Of a stretch of DNA of 64,000 nt, positions 23,364 through 34,560 are shown one piece after another; the stretch's first letter is position 1; each line of letters starts with the position of its first letter. The notes under the pieces were generated by a model, which did no database searches, had not been told where the DNA came from, and worked only from the letters and a program-made list of their open reading frames with translations. Both the position numbers and the translations under genes were made by a program. The stretch lies in assembly GCA_034766995.1 (NCBI GenBank), contig CM068316.1, positions 28,040,106 through 28,104,105 of the forward strand. Reading direction: 5' to 3'. The DNA comes from Acanthacorydalis orientalis (lineage: Eukaryota; Arthropoda; Insecta; Megaloptera; Corydalidae).

Positions 23364-23490
23364 ACAAAAAGACGAATGTTGATGTAAACAATTGTAACAT
23401 CTTGTTTATATTGGTAGAATTAAAATTGAAATGGAAATTTAAACAGTTTTGTAAAAATTAATTTGTTGTTATTTTTTTATTACAAAAATG
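23364..23490. repeat. Direct repeat, copy 2 (about 127 bp)
   Basis: Second copy of the 22814-22939 repeat, 550 bp downstream, with a few substitutions and one small indel. Confidence 0.9.
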
Positions 23491-23551
23491 TAATTATGTA
23501 TTTATTAGGTATATTACAAATACGTATATAATATATAATAAGCATACACAT

Positions 23552-23595
23552 TATATATATATATATATATATGTATATAGACTGATCATATCATA

Positions 23596-23645
<50 letters not shown>
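23552..23645. repeat. (TA)n microsatellite
   Basis: TA array with two short interruptions, ending at the TA target of the mariner at 23646. Confidence 0.96.
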
Positions 23646-23646
<1 letters not shown>

Positions 23647-24827
23647 GAGGGTAGATTGAAAAGTATCTGCATTTGATAAGAAAACACTACTTTTTTGAGC
23701 AATTTTTTTTTTATTTTTCTAGGTAATCTGCTTTTAGCTCGATGCACTTAGTCCAACCATTTTCAATTTTTTTTATCCCTTCCGATTAGTGCGGTTTGTT
23801 ATACTTCTCAAAATGAGCCTTGATAGCAGCAATGACTTCCGATTTTAATGCAAATCTTGTATCTCCGAGCCATTTCGTAAAGTCTGGAAAAAGTAAAAAG
23901 CCACTGTGCCAAATCTGGAGAATATGATGAATGAGGAAGTAATTCGTAATGCAATTCTTCCATCGAAGTTGTTGATTTTTGTCCCGAACCATTGTCGTGA
24001 TGAAAGAGTACTTTTTTTTGATAAATGAGAACGTTTCTTCTTGATTTCATCATTCAGCTGGTACAATTATAATAAAATTATGCAGAGTAGTCTCCTGTTA
24101 TTCTTTTCTCTTTGTCAAGATAGTCGATTAGCAATATTTCATGAGCATCCCAGAAAACAGTCATCATAACCTTTCCAGCCGATACAATGACTTTTGTCTT
24201 CTTTGGTGCACGTTGGCCAGAACAAATTCATTGTTTTGATTGCTCTTTCGTTTCAGGTGTATGGTGATGGATCCATGTTTCATCAATAGTTATGTGTCGC
24301 CGCAAAAATTCATATCGATTACGTTTAAACATCATTAAACACTCCTTTAAAATATTTATTCGAATGCGTTTTTGGTCGACTGTGAGCAAACGCGACACCC
24401 ATCTGGCGGATATCTTTTTTATATGAAAATGTTAGTGTAAAATGTTCCATACACGTTCATATAAGATACCTACTATCTCAAATATGTCATACTCTTTGAT
24501 TCTACGATCATTTAAAACAATGTCATGGATTTTTCCAATCATATCTTCAGTAGTCACCTCAATTGGACGACCTGGACGTTCTTCATCATAAACGCTTGTA
24601 CGACCACGTTTAAATTCATTGAACCAATATCTGACAATTGTGATTGAAGGTGCAGAGTCTCCGTAGACAGGATGTATGTATTTTCTTTAATTTTTCTACA
24701 AGTTTTTCCATCCATAAACATAAATCTAATTACTAATCGATACTGAAATTTTTCCATGTTTAAAAAAGAGAAATAGTTGTTTATTTTTAATGACTGTCGA
24801 AACTAAGCTTATTAATTTATTGTGCTC

Positions 24828-24829
<2 letters not shown>
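23646..24829 (-). mobile_element. Irritans-type mariner relic, about 1.18 kb
   Basis: The left end CGAGGGTAGATTGAAAAGTA follows a TA. The right terminal repeat is not recognisable and the element runs into a TA array at about 24829, so that end is approximate. The transposase is on the minus strand at almost full length. Confidence 0.8.
23711..24757 (-). pseudogene. Irritans-type mariner transposase, near full length, third Asp lost
   Basis: The start MEKFQYRLVIRF at 24757 and the stop after CIELKADYLEK at 23711-23713 give 1047 bases, the usual size. Readable landmarks on the minus strand are the N-terminal helix-turn-helix part (M-DGKTCR-IKE), IDETWIHHHTPETKEQ (first Asp), SAGKVMMTVFWDAHEILLIDYLD, and LFHHDN (second Asp). 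Then comes SYSPDLAQWLFTF, where the family has SPDLAPSDFFLF, so the third catalytic Asp is missing. Several frameshifts and stops also break the frame. Confidence 0.87.

Positions 24830-24904
<75 letters not shown>
24829..24904. repeat. (TA)n microsatellite
   Basis: About 76 bases of TA with one G interruption, at the right edge of the mariner. Confidence 0.98.
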
Positions 24905-24905
<1 letters not shown>

Positions 24906-25719
24906 TCAAAATAGAAGCGTGAGTAAGTGGAAAATATATTTAACCTTTTGTATCTTATTTAGAGTGTATAAGATTAACAATAAATATAAATACAAACAAA
25001 TAATTGTATATAATGTTCATAATTTGTAAGACAAATTTTAATATTTTCATTATTAAGTATAGATTTATCTTTTTTAATGTAAATATCTTTATAAAACAAA
25101 AAAAAAATAAGCAGTACAAAATGTATTTTTGTCTGTACTGCTGTATTTGTAATTACTCTACTTCATTAAAGGATATTTAATGTAATTTTATCGATCTTAC
25201 ATGTACTAATTAAAATTTTCAAAAATCGTCTGAAGAGGTTATTCATAAACATTAAATTTTGTTTTACCATTTTTCGTTTACTTGCTTACAATCTTATGAC
25301 ACTAGATATCTATAGTAAAAAATATTTGTTTTCATTTAGTTTTCTGTTCGAAAACTAAGTGATGTTATTAGTGTATTAGTACTCTGAGGTTGATGATATT
25401 ACAATATAAATGTGTATAGGCAACAATCAAAGATAATCAGTAATAATTTATATAATACTTTTGACCAGAAAAAAATTGTACTGTTCGCGAGGTGAAAAAA
25501 TAATTTATTTTTTGATTAATAAATATAATTATATTTTATTGTAGTCTTAACAGCCGAATATATTATCTTTTAACTCAATTAATTTGTTTCATATCACAGC
25601 ATTGGATGTAGCACCTCATATGCTCGTTAGAGATTCTGATAGTCTTTACTAACTTGTAAAATTTTTTTCGAAAGAGAAAACTTTCAATCTCACTTATAGG
25701 CTGTTAGGTCGTAAATGAT
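24905..25719. other. AT-rich DNA, nothing recognised
   Basis: No supportable gene or element end. Confidence 0.6.
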
Positions 25720-25780
25720 AGTAAAATGTAACTAACTAGTTACATTTTACTAGTATGATAATAAAGTTATTATCATACTA
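25720..25780. repeat. Two abutting perfect hairpins (14-bp arms each)
   Basis: AGTAAAATGTAACT and its reverse complement surround a 4-base loop (25720-25751). TAGTATGATAATAA and its reverse complement surround a 2-base loop (25751-25780). The two hairpins share one base. The layout resembles the paired palindromes at 5031-5087, but the sequence differs. Confidence 0.93.
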
Positions 25781-26321
25781 CATTATGACAAACTTTCCTA
25801 CTTCATATAGCTTAGTTTTGTAATATTTGTTAGGTATTAATTTGTATTCTGATTCGCAAATTCTCAGTATTATTTTGAGAGATAAAATACCATTTTTCGT
25901 CAGAAAAGCATGATATATTTATAAGAAATTATTTCCTAATTTATTTTTATATGTTTCTTCTAGAATAAAATACTTAAAAGCTTACTTGAAGTGTTATATA
26001 TTTATATATACGAGTATATATATATATATCAGTATAGCAATATACATATTTTTAAAAATTTTTTCAGATTTTTTAAAATTAATAAATGTCTATTCTATAC
26101 AAATATTATGTGTACTTACATTGAAACTTATTTCGTTTTATAATATATATATATATATAATTGTTTTTTCAAATGTAAATAATTTGGATTTTTTAGAATA
26201 AAAAATCTTTGTAAGCAATTATTCCAAATCGTACGAAGAATTTTATTCCTAAAACAGGGTACACATCATAAGTTAAAACTAACAGTTAGAGGGTAAATGA
26301 CAGTCAAAATGATAATGTATG
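25781..26321. other. AT-rich DNA with short TA runs
   Basis: Nothing recognised. TACGAGTA at 26009 interrupts a TA run. A GTACACATCATAAGTTAAAA stretch near 26260 resembles part of the foldback centre at about 26731. Confidence 0.5.
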
Positions 26322-26971
26322 CATCAAAATGTCTAACTGTCAGTCTGACTGAAGCAGATCAAAAATTTTATTCAAAAATTCAAAGATTCAAAAATTTTAA
26401 ATATGGACTCTGTCATTTACATTGAAACTATCAGTTACTAACCGATAATATGCGCATAGGTTTTTTCAGTCGTCGTTTAGTCATATGATTGTAACAAGTA
26501 AGGTTGAAGTAGAAATCGATTTTCTTGTTTTTTTCATGTTAAAATTTTAAGAAAATAGTGTTTTTATATTTTTGTGTAAAAAATGAAAAATGGAAAGTAA
26601 AAAATCCATATTAAGAATTTAATGATTGTTATAAAAACATCAGAGCATTATAGGGTAGTCTTTAAATTATGAAGTGTACTATTAAATAGCAGTCAAAAAC
26701 TGACGACTTTCTGAACTGTTATTTAAGAGTGTACATCATAATTTAAAAACTGTCTATTTAAAGACTGTCTCATAATGCTCTGTTGTTTTTACAACAATCA
26801 ATAAATTCTATTAATATGGATTTTTTATTTTCCATTTTTCGCGCAAAAATATAAAAAACACATTCTTTTTTAAAATTTTAACATGAAAACCTCAAAAAAA
26901 TCATTCTTTACTTCAACCTTACTTGTTACAAACACACGACTAAATAACGAGTGACAGAAACTGCACTCATA

Positions 26972-27893
26972 CGAGGTCAGACAATTAAGTAATGCGACAA
27001 AATTCAAAAATCGAGTATATTTAAAAATTAAGGTACATCGCTGCGATCCCCTTCAAAGTATTCCCCTCCCGCATCTATACACTTATTCCAGCGAGTTTTC
27101 CAATTTGCGTAACAATTCTGGAACACTTCTTGTGGGACCTCTCCGAGTACCCTCGTCACAGATTCTTGGATATCTTCAACGGAGTCAAAATGTCGACCTT
27201 TGACGAATTTTTTCATATGGGGGAATAGGAAAAAGTTGCAGGGTGACATGTCCGGTGAATAGGGCGGTTGTGGTAACGTTGCGATGCCTTTAGACGCCAA
27301 AAACTGAGAGACACTGAACGCACTGTGACAGGGAGCATTGTCGTGATGCAGAACCCAAGTCTTCGCGATCTCTGGACGCACTCTGAGCACCCTTTTTCGT
27401 AATTTTTCGAGCACATTGCGGTAGAATACTTGATTTACGGTTTGTCCAGGTGGTACGAACTCTTTGTGAACCACCCCTTTGCTGTCGAAGAAGCAAATCA
27501 ACATGGTTTTCACTTTGGACTTGCTCATTCTCGCCTTCTTTGGCCTTGGTGCTCCAGGGGACAGCCACTGTTGGCTTTGTCGTTTAGTTTCGGGGTCATA
27601 TTGAAAGAACCAACTTTCATCACCAGTAATAACTCGATCGAGAAGAGTAGGATCACTTTCAACCTGCTCGAGACAATCTTATCTAAATTTCTCTATTCCA
27701 TTTTCGTGACATGCACTACTCGCGCGTTGTTACAAAACACTAAACAGCTGGCGAAGAAATGATCGTACGAGGGTGGTCAAGGTCTCAATCGAGAGAGTAG
27801 AGATCTGCTATTACGGTGGCGGAGTTACAGGTTCGCAGTGTTACCACAGGCCGAGAAAAAAAATCGTTCGCATTACTTAATTGTCCGACCTCG
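26972..27893 (-). mobile_element. 922-bp mariner deletion derivative, copy B
   Basis: Same ends and exactly the same length as copy A (13954-14875), flanked by TA (26970-26971 and 27894-27895). Differences from copy A are sparse apart from one cluster near 27680-27705. Confidence 0.93.
27028..27690 (-). pseudogene. Mariner transposase lacking N terminus, copy B
   Basis: The minus strand is open from VITGDESWFFQYDPETKRQ (first Asp) through MSKSKVKTMLICFFDSKG, LHHDNAPCH (second Asp) and PYSPDMSPCNFFLF to the natural C terminus EYFEGDRSDVP, with its stop at 27028-27030. The third catalytic Asp, still Asp in copy A, is Asn here. An in-frame stop lies just upstream of DCLEQVESDP, and the helix-turn-helix half is missing. 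It is therefore inactive on two counts, though the remaining frame is well kept, which suggests recent amplification. Confidence 0.9.
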
Positions 27894-28010
27894 TATTATC
27901 GGTTACTAACTGACAGTTTCAATGTAAATGTCAGTCCATTTTCAAAATTTTTGAATTGCTTCAGTCGGACTGCCAGTCAGTCATTTCGATATTTATTTCC
28001 ATTAATTTAA

Positions 28011-28673
28011 AATTAAGTATATAAAAACAATTCAATTCCAAATACATAATTTAGCTGCGATCAACAGTATATACAAGCTATAAATGAAAAATAACTTGTA
28101 ATAAAACCGCTTGACATTTTAAATAACTTTGTCAATTTTTTAATACAAAAAAATACAATTTTCTTCGATATAAATTTACAATTTGTACTGTTCAGAAATT
28201 TGTTAAACATAATATTACACTTGATACAACAGTATTAAAAACATTATGTTTATTTTATGTTTTATTTTGCAAACTTGAGAATTTAATAATGATTTATAAT
28301 CTTATTAAATAACCTTAAAAATATTTATATTTTATTTTGTAGTTATATATATCGGGTTCATTTATACAATATTAAAGTTTTATTAAATTAATATACGGAC
28401 CATAGTTTTTGTTTATTGATATTAATATGTAAAACTAATAGTCCTTGAATTTCCATTTAATCTAATGGAGATGTTTTAGTTATTCGTGCTATGGATGAGC
28501 TTGATATATGAGCTTTCTTCGTAATCGCTTTCAAGATATTAATAACATCTGACGTAAATACACTCAATTATCTTTTCATAGACTATGAGTTCTAAATATA
28601 GAACAAAAAATTATTTGCACCTCTTACTGTTATTATATTGTATTCTTGAATAAATATCATCTCTCTTTCTCTT
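28011..28673. other. AT-rich DNA, nothing recognised
   Basis: No supportable feature. Confidence 0.6.

Positions 28674-28712
<39 letters not shown>
28674..28712. repeat. (TA)n microsatellite
   Basis: About 37 bases of TA. Confidence 0.97.
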
Positions 28713-28889
28713 CAGATGAGTCTTTTTATGCATATCTTTTTAATGCAGTTTTGAAGTTATGCGGTGCATATTTCATGCAAATTCGGGGTTTCCCCATTCT
28801 ATATACGTATATGAGCTGCACGTCGCTTAAAATAAATTAAATTTAAATTATTATGTTTTTAAAATTTATATTTTTTAATTTAAAATTTT

Positions 28890-29601
28890 CTATTTTGAAT
28901 AGTTTAAGCTATGTTGTATCTAGTATCGCTGAAATAAGATCACAAACTATATATGCTTTCTGGAAAGCAGTTTGGTTTGAATGTGTGGCAAACAGTGCAA
29001 TCATTCAAACATCGACATTATCAGTTGAAATCATTACTTTGACACATGGAATTGGTGGAGAAGGTTTCGATACCTTTAGCCAGAATGATGTCGGCGAATT
29101 GCTTGTGGATAATGTCTTAAGTGATGATGATATTATTGGTATAATTTTAGATATTGTCGAAGATACAGAAAACGATATTGAAGCGGAAGGAAAACCTATC
29201 TTCTTTACTGAAAATATAATTCCAAAAGGTCTTCAACTTTGAAATAAATTGAAAAATCATGTTCTTGTTCATAACACAAATTCTAAACGAGTCTTCGAAT
29301 TCCAACGTGAGCTGAATAATTGTGTGTCTGGATATGGAAAACTGCATCAAAAATTAGTAAAATCATCATCGCAAAGTTTAATCACTGATTATATTGTTAA
29401 AGAAAAAAAATCAATACAGATCGAGGGTGAAGTTACGGTAATTCTGTTTGTGAAGAGCCATTGTTTCTACTATGCAGATTTGATGCACTGACCATCTTTT
29501 CTAATGATGAAAGTGATTTCGCACCAGTTCGAAAGTGGTACCCAACATTATTAGATAATGACGATAATTCTGATCCAAAAATAATTGTTACTTTTCAATA
29601 A
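28890..29601 (+). pseudogene. pogo/Tigger (jerky-like) transposase C-terminal remnant
   Basis: One plus-strand frame runs from 28853 to 29491 with a single TGA (29240-29242). IAEIRSQTIYAFWKAVWF resembles the family's I--A-W--V---TI--CW-KAGF block just after the DDE domain. FDTFSQNDVGELL and LSDDDIIGIILD match the acidic LTDEEIV region, and a helical Val/Leu/Asn-rich tail follows. A second coding-like stretch in another frame (RFDALTIFSNDESDF, ending KIIVTFQ at 29601) is followed by AATAAA. The catalytic Asp residues lie upstream and are not present. The low number of stops suggests modest age. A host gene derived from such a transposase is a less likely alternative. Confidence 0.5.
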
Positions 29602-29748
29602 AATTTAATTAATAAAGTTTTAAAATAAACTTATTTTAAGTTTCAGATCAATTTCTGTCAGATTTTTGAATGATTTTTTTAGGCATTCTTCTTTACCTGA
29701 ATTTTTATAATTTTTTTTATGTAACTACTCGCTACAGTTGTAAAAATT

Positions 29749-29906
29749 TCACAGTGAAAATTTTATGCGACCGGACCACTGGTCCATATTTATTAAATGG
29801 CTATGAATAACTAAAAATGTATCACTTAATTTTACCCTGTGACTGCAACGGTAAGTGAATAAATCTGCTTTTAAAGTTTCCCAATCCATTGGCGCACCCG
29901 TAATAA

Positions 29907-29915
<9 letters not shown>
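29749..29915 (-). other. Unassigned coding-like segment
   Basis: The minus strand reads ITGAPMDWETLKADLFTYRC, then SDTFLVIHSHL and MDQWSGRIKF, in one open frame that emerges from a TA array. Composition looks coding, but no family was recognised. GGACCAGTGGTCC at about 29773-29785 is a perfect 13-bp palindrome at the end of this frame. Confidence 0.25.

Positions 29916-29995
<80 letters not shown>
29910..29995. repeat. (TA)n microsatellite
   Basis: Two TA blocks separated by one C-containing unit. Confidence 0.97.
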
Positions 29996-29996
<1 letters not shown>

Positions 29997-30115
29997 AATA
30001 CAAACAAGAATACTCATGTGAATGTTGCAAGGCAGTTAAAATAATTGAAAAGTTTCCTATTGAAATCAATTCTCAGGTGTATTTTATCAATTTAAAAAAT
30101 TGAAAATAATGGTAC

Positions 30116-30117
<2 letters not shown>

Positions 30118-30147
<30 letters not shown>

Positions 30148-30165
30148 CGAGAGAGAGAAATCAGT
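30118..30165. repeat. (TA)n(GA)n microsatellite
   Basis: TA repeats followed by GA repeats. Confidence 0.96.
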
Positions 30166-30307
30166 ACAAAAAATATTCTCTGACATTCCCGACGGAGGCA
30201 ATGACCGTAACAGTATACAACTAAAATTTCTAAGACTGAGCTATTTGAAAAAAACAAATGTAAACAATATTTGATTTTCTGTTAATATGTTTATTTAATG
30301 ATTGGTA

Positions 30308-30311
<4 letters not shown>

Positions 30312-30363
<52 letters not shown>
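30312..30363. repeat. (TA)n microsatellite
   Basis: About 52 bases of TA. Confidence 0.98.
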
Positions 30364-30365
<2 letters not shown>

Positions 30366-30470
30366 ATTTATTATTATCAAATTATTATTGATTATTCAAT
30401 CATCTTCATTTTCGGTACTAATGATATGTTGATACATAAGTGTTTATTTAGAATTCTATCTGTTTGAATA

Positions 30471-30487
30471 CCCCCACCCCCACCCCC
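30471..30487 (-). other. C5-A-C5-A-C5 tract (potential G-quadruplex / i-motif)
   Basis: Three runs of five C separated by single A; the minus strand is G5-T-G5-T-G5. It is exceptional in DNA this poor in G+C. Confidence 0.9.
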
Positions 30488-31921
30488 GACATCGCTTTAT
30501 CATCATCATACTTTTTTTAGAAAATACATTTTTTTATATCTATACAAGAATACTTACTCATTAGGAATGAATGTCAATTATGAATATTTCTTAAACATCA
30601 ATGTATTAAGGTCTAGGTTTGATATTCGATGTATTTGGTACATTGACGTTTAGATAATTGTTTTTATATAAATCAAAGAAAAACACTATTTACAAGATGT
30701 TAAAAAGGTGGGGGTTGTCACTTGTATGTAAAATTAATTACTTCTGGGTAAAAGTATATCAAAATTAAAACAATGTCAATTTTTCATTCAAAACTGTAAC
30801 CAGGAATTTTAACTTTTTACTTGTAAGTGTAATTTATATGATATTAAAAAATATCAATTTTTAAAAATATCAAAATGGTTCATAGGTTTTTGTAGTTTAA
30901 AATACATTGTTTAAATGTAGATAATTGAATTCTAAATATCAATTTCATCATGTACTTGTTTTTTCCAAGTTAATGCTGTTTCCCTTATGTATTTTTGTAT
31001 AAAAGAAAGTACAATTGAAATATGGCTACAGGACTGTAGACCAAAGTTGTTAAAAGATCAAGGAATTAACCTGATTATCGAAATACTTTTTTTGTCAAAA
31101 CTGATTTTTGAGTTATTAATAATATTCTTATTTGATCGAAAAAGCGAATAAATAGGTCATGGATGAAAAATGAAAATACAATAATGACAAACAGAAAATG
31201 ATGCAGATAATATTGAATTTTATATTTCAATTCCAATCAATACTATTTTCAAATACAAGAAAGTCGTGAAGGAGAACAAAACAAAGAAGAAAATAACGAA
31301 TCTCATAATAAAACCATTCCAACTGTCTAGAAGTAGCATGATATAAAAAGTACGATAACTGTAATACTGTTTACCTTCGAATATTAACATTTTTTTTTTG
31401 TATCAACTACAAAAAAAGTTTCGTTTTTTAAACAAATATTATTTGACTTTTTTGAATGAAGTATTTTAAATTGTAAATTTACAGTTATACATATTCATTT
31501 TTAGTATTTCACCTATTTACTTAAAAAAAGTTTTTATTGTTTTTGTACAATAACATATATTACTAAATCATACCTTTAATATTAATAACTTATTTTTCTT
31601 AAATGACTTTTTCTTAATTCATTTATTCTAATCACAACTTCAGATCATGGGCGTTCTACTGTACTTATGAAAAACCTTGACTTACATGTGAGTGCTACTG
31701 ACCATATTTGTTGACGTTCCCCTAAACCTCAAATATCTTTCTATCGACGAACATGTAAATTAAAAGTAGTTCTCATTCCGGTATGATTTAGCATCTCTAA
31801 GTAGTTTCGCTCTTAATTTTGTAAATGAAAAATAAGTATTATGCATTTCATGAAAAACAAATAATTAAATTAATTGTAATTTTTATAAGAAAGACATTTT
31901 TCATTCGTTTATATTGAACAT
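30488..31921. other. AT-rich DNA, nothing recognised
   Basis: About 1.4 kb without a supportable gene or element. A G-rich ggtgggggttg lies near 30708. Confidence 0.6.
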
Positions 31922-31923
31922 CA

Positions 31924-31995
<72 letters not shown>

Positions 31996-32006
31996 ATATA
32001 TATATA
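31922..32006. repeat. (CA)n(TA)n microsatellite
   Basis: CA repeats passing into TA repeats. Confidence 0.97.
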
Positions 32007-32589
32007 ACATAAATAAAACATGTAATATATACTGTAAGATAAAAATATAGAGCATGATATGAAATTGAACAAAAGAACACTTACCAAACGTTATTAAAGA
32101 ACGTCAGTGGGTTTATTGGAGAATTATATTTATCCTCGTATCTGCGGAACAACATCATAAAATGTGTTTGTTATTAATATTGACTTTAACTGTACATACA
32201 CTACTTTTTATCAGGCAATGTTGATAAGTGATAAAAATTATTGTGTTGATAACATATCTGATTAAAATTTATGTCATTTTTTATTAGCGCGGTTACGAAA
32301 AATTACATTGGTTTTAATTGATTTTCAAACAATTTAAATTGAAAAAGGCGTTTAAAATTTATTTATGTGTAAAATAATATTTTCGTTGCTAGGAAATGTA
32401 TTTATGAAATAAAATTTCTTACATAATTTTTAAATCTTATGATTCTAATCAGTAACATAGACAGTTCTCCTGATAATGTAATTAAATGTAACTGGGTATC
32501 GCAAATTAAATATGTATTAAAAAGTAAAACTTGTGAGAATATCTGAGAGACTCAAGATTTTGTATTAGTTAAAAAAGAAACAAAATATA
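32007..32589. other. AT-rich DNA, nothing recognised
   Basis: No supportable feature. Confidence 0.6.
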
Positions 32590-32910
32590 GTATAATAAAA
32601 TACGAAAAAAAACACATGGGATTTCGATAAAAAACATATGTTAGTATTGAAATATAACCCCAGATACGAAGATATGAAATGTAATAATGAAATACAACCA
32701 TATTTAAATCTAAGGATTCAGCTTGAGAAAATCAAAGTAATCAGTCAAGTAAGAATTGTGAGCACTAAACATTTTTTAATAATATCAAGAGGCATTAAGT
32801 ATACCTGGGATCTCACTTCAATATTTACAAACTGTAACTCATGCGAAGTAGAAAATTTCCATCGTGTAATACTTGTCTGTCCGTTATATAAGTCTTTTCG
32901 AACTGAGTGA
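32590..32910 (+). pseudogene. Non-LTR retrotransposon reverse-transcriptase C-terminal tail
   Basis: The plus-strand frame 32638-32910 ends with NCNSCEVENFHRVILVCPLYKSFR. The spacing C-x2-C-...-H-x4-C followed by P-Y---R is the zinc-knuckle-like tail of R1/Jockey-type reverse transcriptases. Upstream, a basic stretch (GIKYTWD and IVSTKHF) fits the region before it. The rest of the reverse transcriptase is absent, as expected of a 5'-truncated insertion. It could also be a shorter piece of a related clade. Confidence 0.5.
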
Positions 32911-32911
32911 A

Positions 32912-32945
<34 letters not shown>

Positions 32946-33739
32946 CTTTCATATTGTATCAAAATTTTTATAATGAATTTTCTTTATAAAATAAACTATT
33001 CTACACACATATTACAACTTCAGTAGAGATTATTAAATACAGTTTTGTTGTTCAAGTAACAAATTGAAATATAATAAATATGTGTAGAATACGATGATAA
33101 TTTATAATTATTCACAACTATAAAATAATTGTAAACAATTCAAAAAGAATATTTTATAAATGGCCACATTTTGGTTATGTTATTATGAATTGAAATTATA
33201 TTTTTATTATGAATTGAACAGCAATGGTTTTCTACCGAGAGGTGAATCATTCAATGAAATAATTTAACTTCTTTTATATGATTAGTGCATGTTCAGTTAT
33301 TTTAATCTTTATAAGGAACATGCATGATTTCCTATTTTTTAAATTAAATTTTTGTAATTTATGTTCTGTAATTTCTCAGCTTTTTGATTATATTAGATAA
33401 TGAAATATATGTATTTATAATTATTAGTATTTAAGGGCAACCAAATATACATATGTGCTGGAAGCCATTGATCAAATAAAATCTGAATTTCTTCCCTGTC
33501 AATTTTATTTAATATTGATTTTTAAACTCTCTTTGTAAGGATTAAATTAGATTTCCATTTTTTTTTTGATTTCTTTATCAATAAATATAACTTTTAGAAA
33601 GGTAATATTCATCTCCAGAACACTTGATGATGTTTTCTATTTTTGATTACTTATTCTAAGTAATGAATTTTTATTTTTACATAATTTTGTTTACATATTC
33701 TTGCTAGGTACACAGGGTCATTTCGTTTTCTATAAATAA
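32946..33739. other. AT-rich DNA, nothing recognised
   Basis: A short TA array precedes it at 32918-32945. No supportable gene. Confidence 0.6.
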
Positions 33740-34013
33740 AATATGATAGATGAGCACTATTTCGGTGCACACATTCTTGTAAACTTATTCGAAAATTTTT
33801 CATTTTGTCTCTTAACATGTCTGGCAGATTCTTCGTAGTTATTCCTTGGATTTTTAATTCAAGTTCAGGAAAAGTATATAGACGATCAATGTATTACCAC
33901 AGATAACCCCAAAGAAAATAATTATTCGCCATCAAATCTGGGGATCGTCCTTCACAAAAAACATTTCCATTTTTTGAAATGATATGGTTCAGAAAGACAA
34001 TTATGGATTGAGA
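33740..34013 (-). pseudogene. DDE transposase C-terminal fragment (SPDL...FLWGYL type)
   Basis: Minus-strand frame with EGRSPDLMANNYFLWGYL, a stop, then LYTFPELELKI, LPDMLRDKMKNFRISLQECV and a HLS-Y-like end. The order SPDL-P-DFFLWGYLK, then P---ELK--I, then a MxNF--RL--C---G-HL end, is that of insect transposases with a DUF4817-like N terminus, related to Tc1/mariner. Where the family has the acidic catalytic residue (LDFFLWG), this copy has N. Only about 90 codons remain. Confidence 0.6.
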
Positions 34014-34557
34014 CATCGTACAGTTATTTCCCTATAAGGTTAAAAATTATGTGTACCCATTTAAATGTGAAAAATTACTGTTTAAAATAAGAATAAATTA
34101 TTAAGAACTTATTAATAAAATTAATTAATTTTATTCTATTTATTTATAACTAATATATTAATCATTTCATTATATTTTTATTACATTTATTTTGTATTAT
34201 TATTATTTTAAAAATCGATCAATTTCTTTTATTTTAAGCAATCATCCTGAAAATATAGCTTCTATTTTTTAATTCTATTAAGTTCGGTTTACCTAATTCG
34301 TGCATCAGTTAATTCTTCATGTAATTTATTTTTCAATTTATCTGATAATACCTTTTTTATATCACTGATAATTTGACTTATAAATGTTGCTAGGAATCAT
34401 TGTACGAATACATATCTACTCTGTCATTGAGTAAACTAATTAAGAACACTAATCCTGGTAAGGCCGAATTTTTTACCCCATTCGTAAACCTGTCCGGAAA
34501 AATGAATGAAATCATCAACTACGCAGATTTTTGAATCAAAGGAGGCTATCCAATAAC
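34014..34557. other. AT-rich DNA, nothing recognised
   Basis: No supportable feature. Confidence 0.6.
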
Positions 34558-34560
34558 TTA

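Larger units (their letters stand above)
26322..27990. mobile_element. Long foldback (inverted-repeat) element, invaded by a mariner
   Basis: The left arm at 26322 to about 26698 and the right arm at about 26712 to 27990 are reverse complements with scattered differences and an almost absent loop centred near 26705. The right arm is interrupted by the 922-bp mariner at 26972-27893. Outer arm ends share GTCCGACTGAAGC-like sequence. No coding frame lies in the arms. It is probably a foldback MITE. Alternatively it is an inverted duplication. Target duplications could not be identified. Confidence 0.85.
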
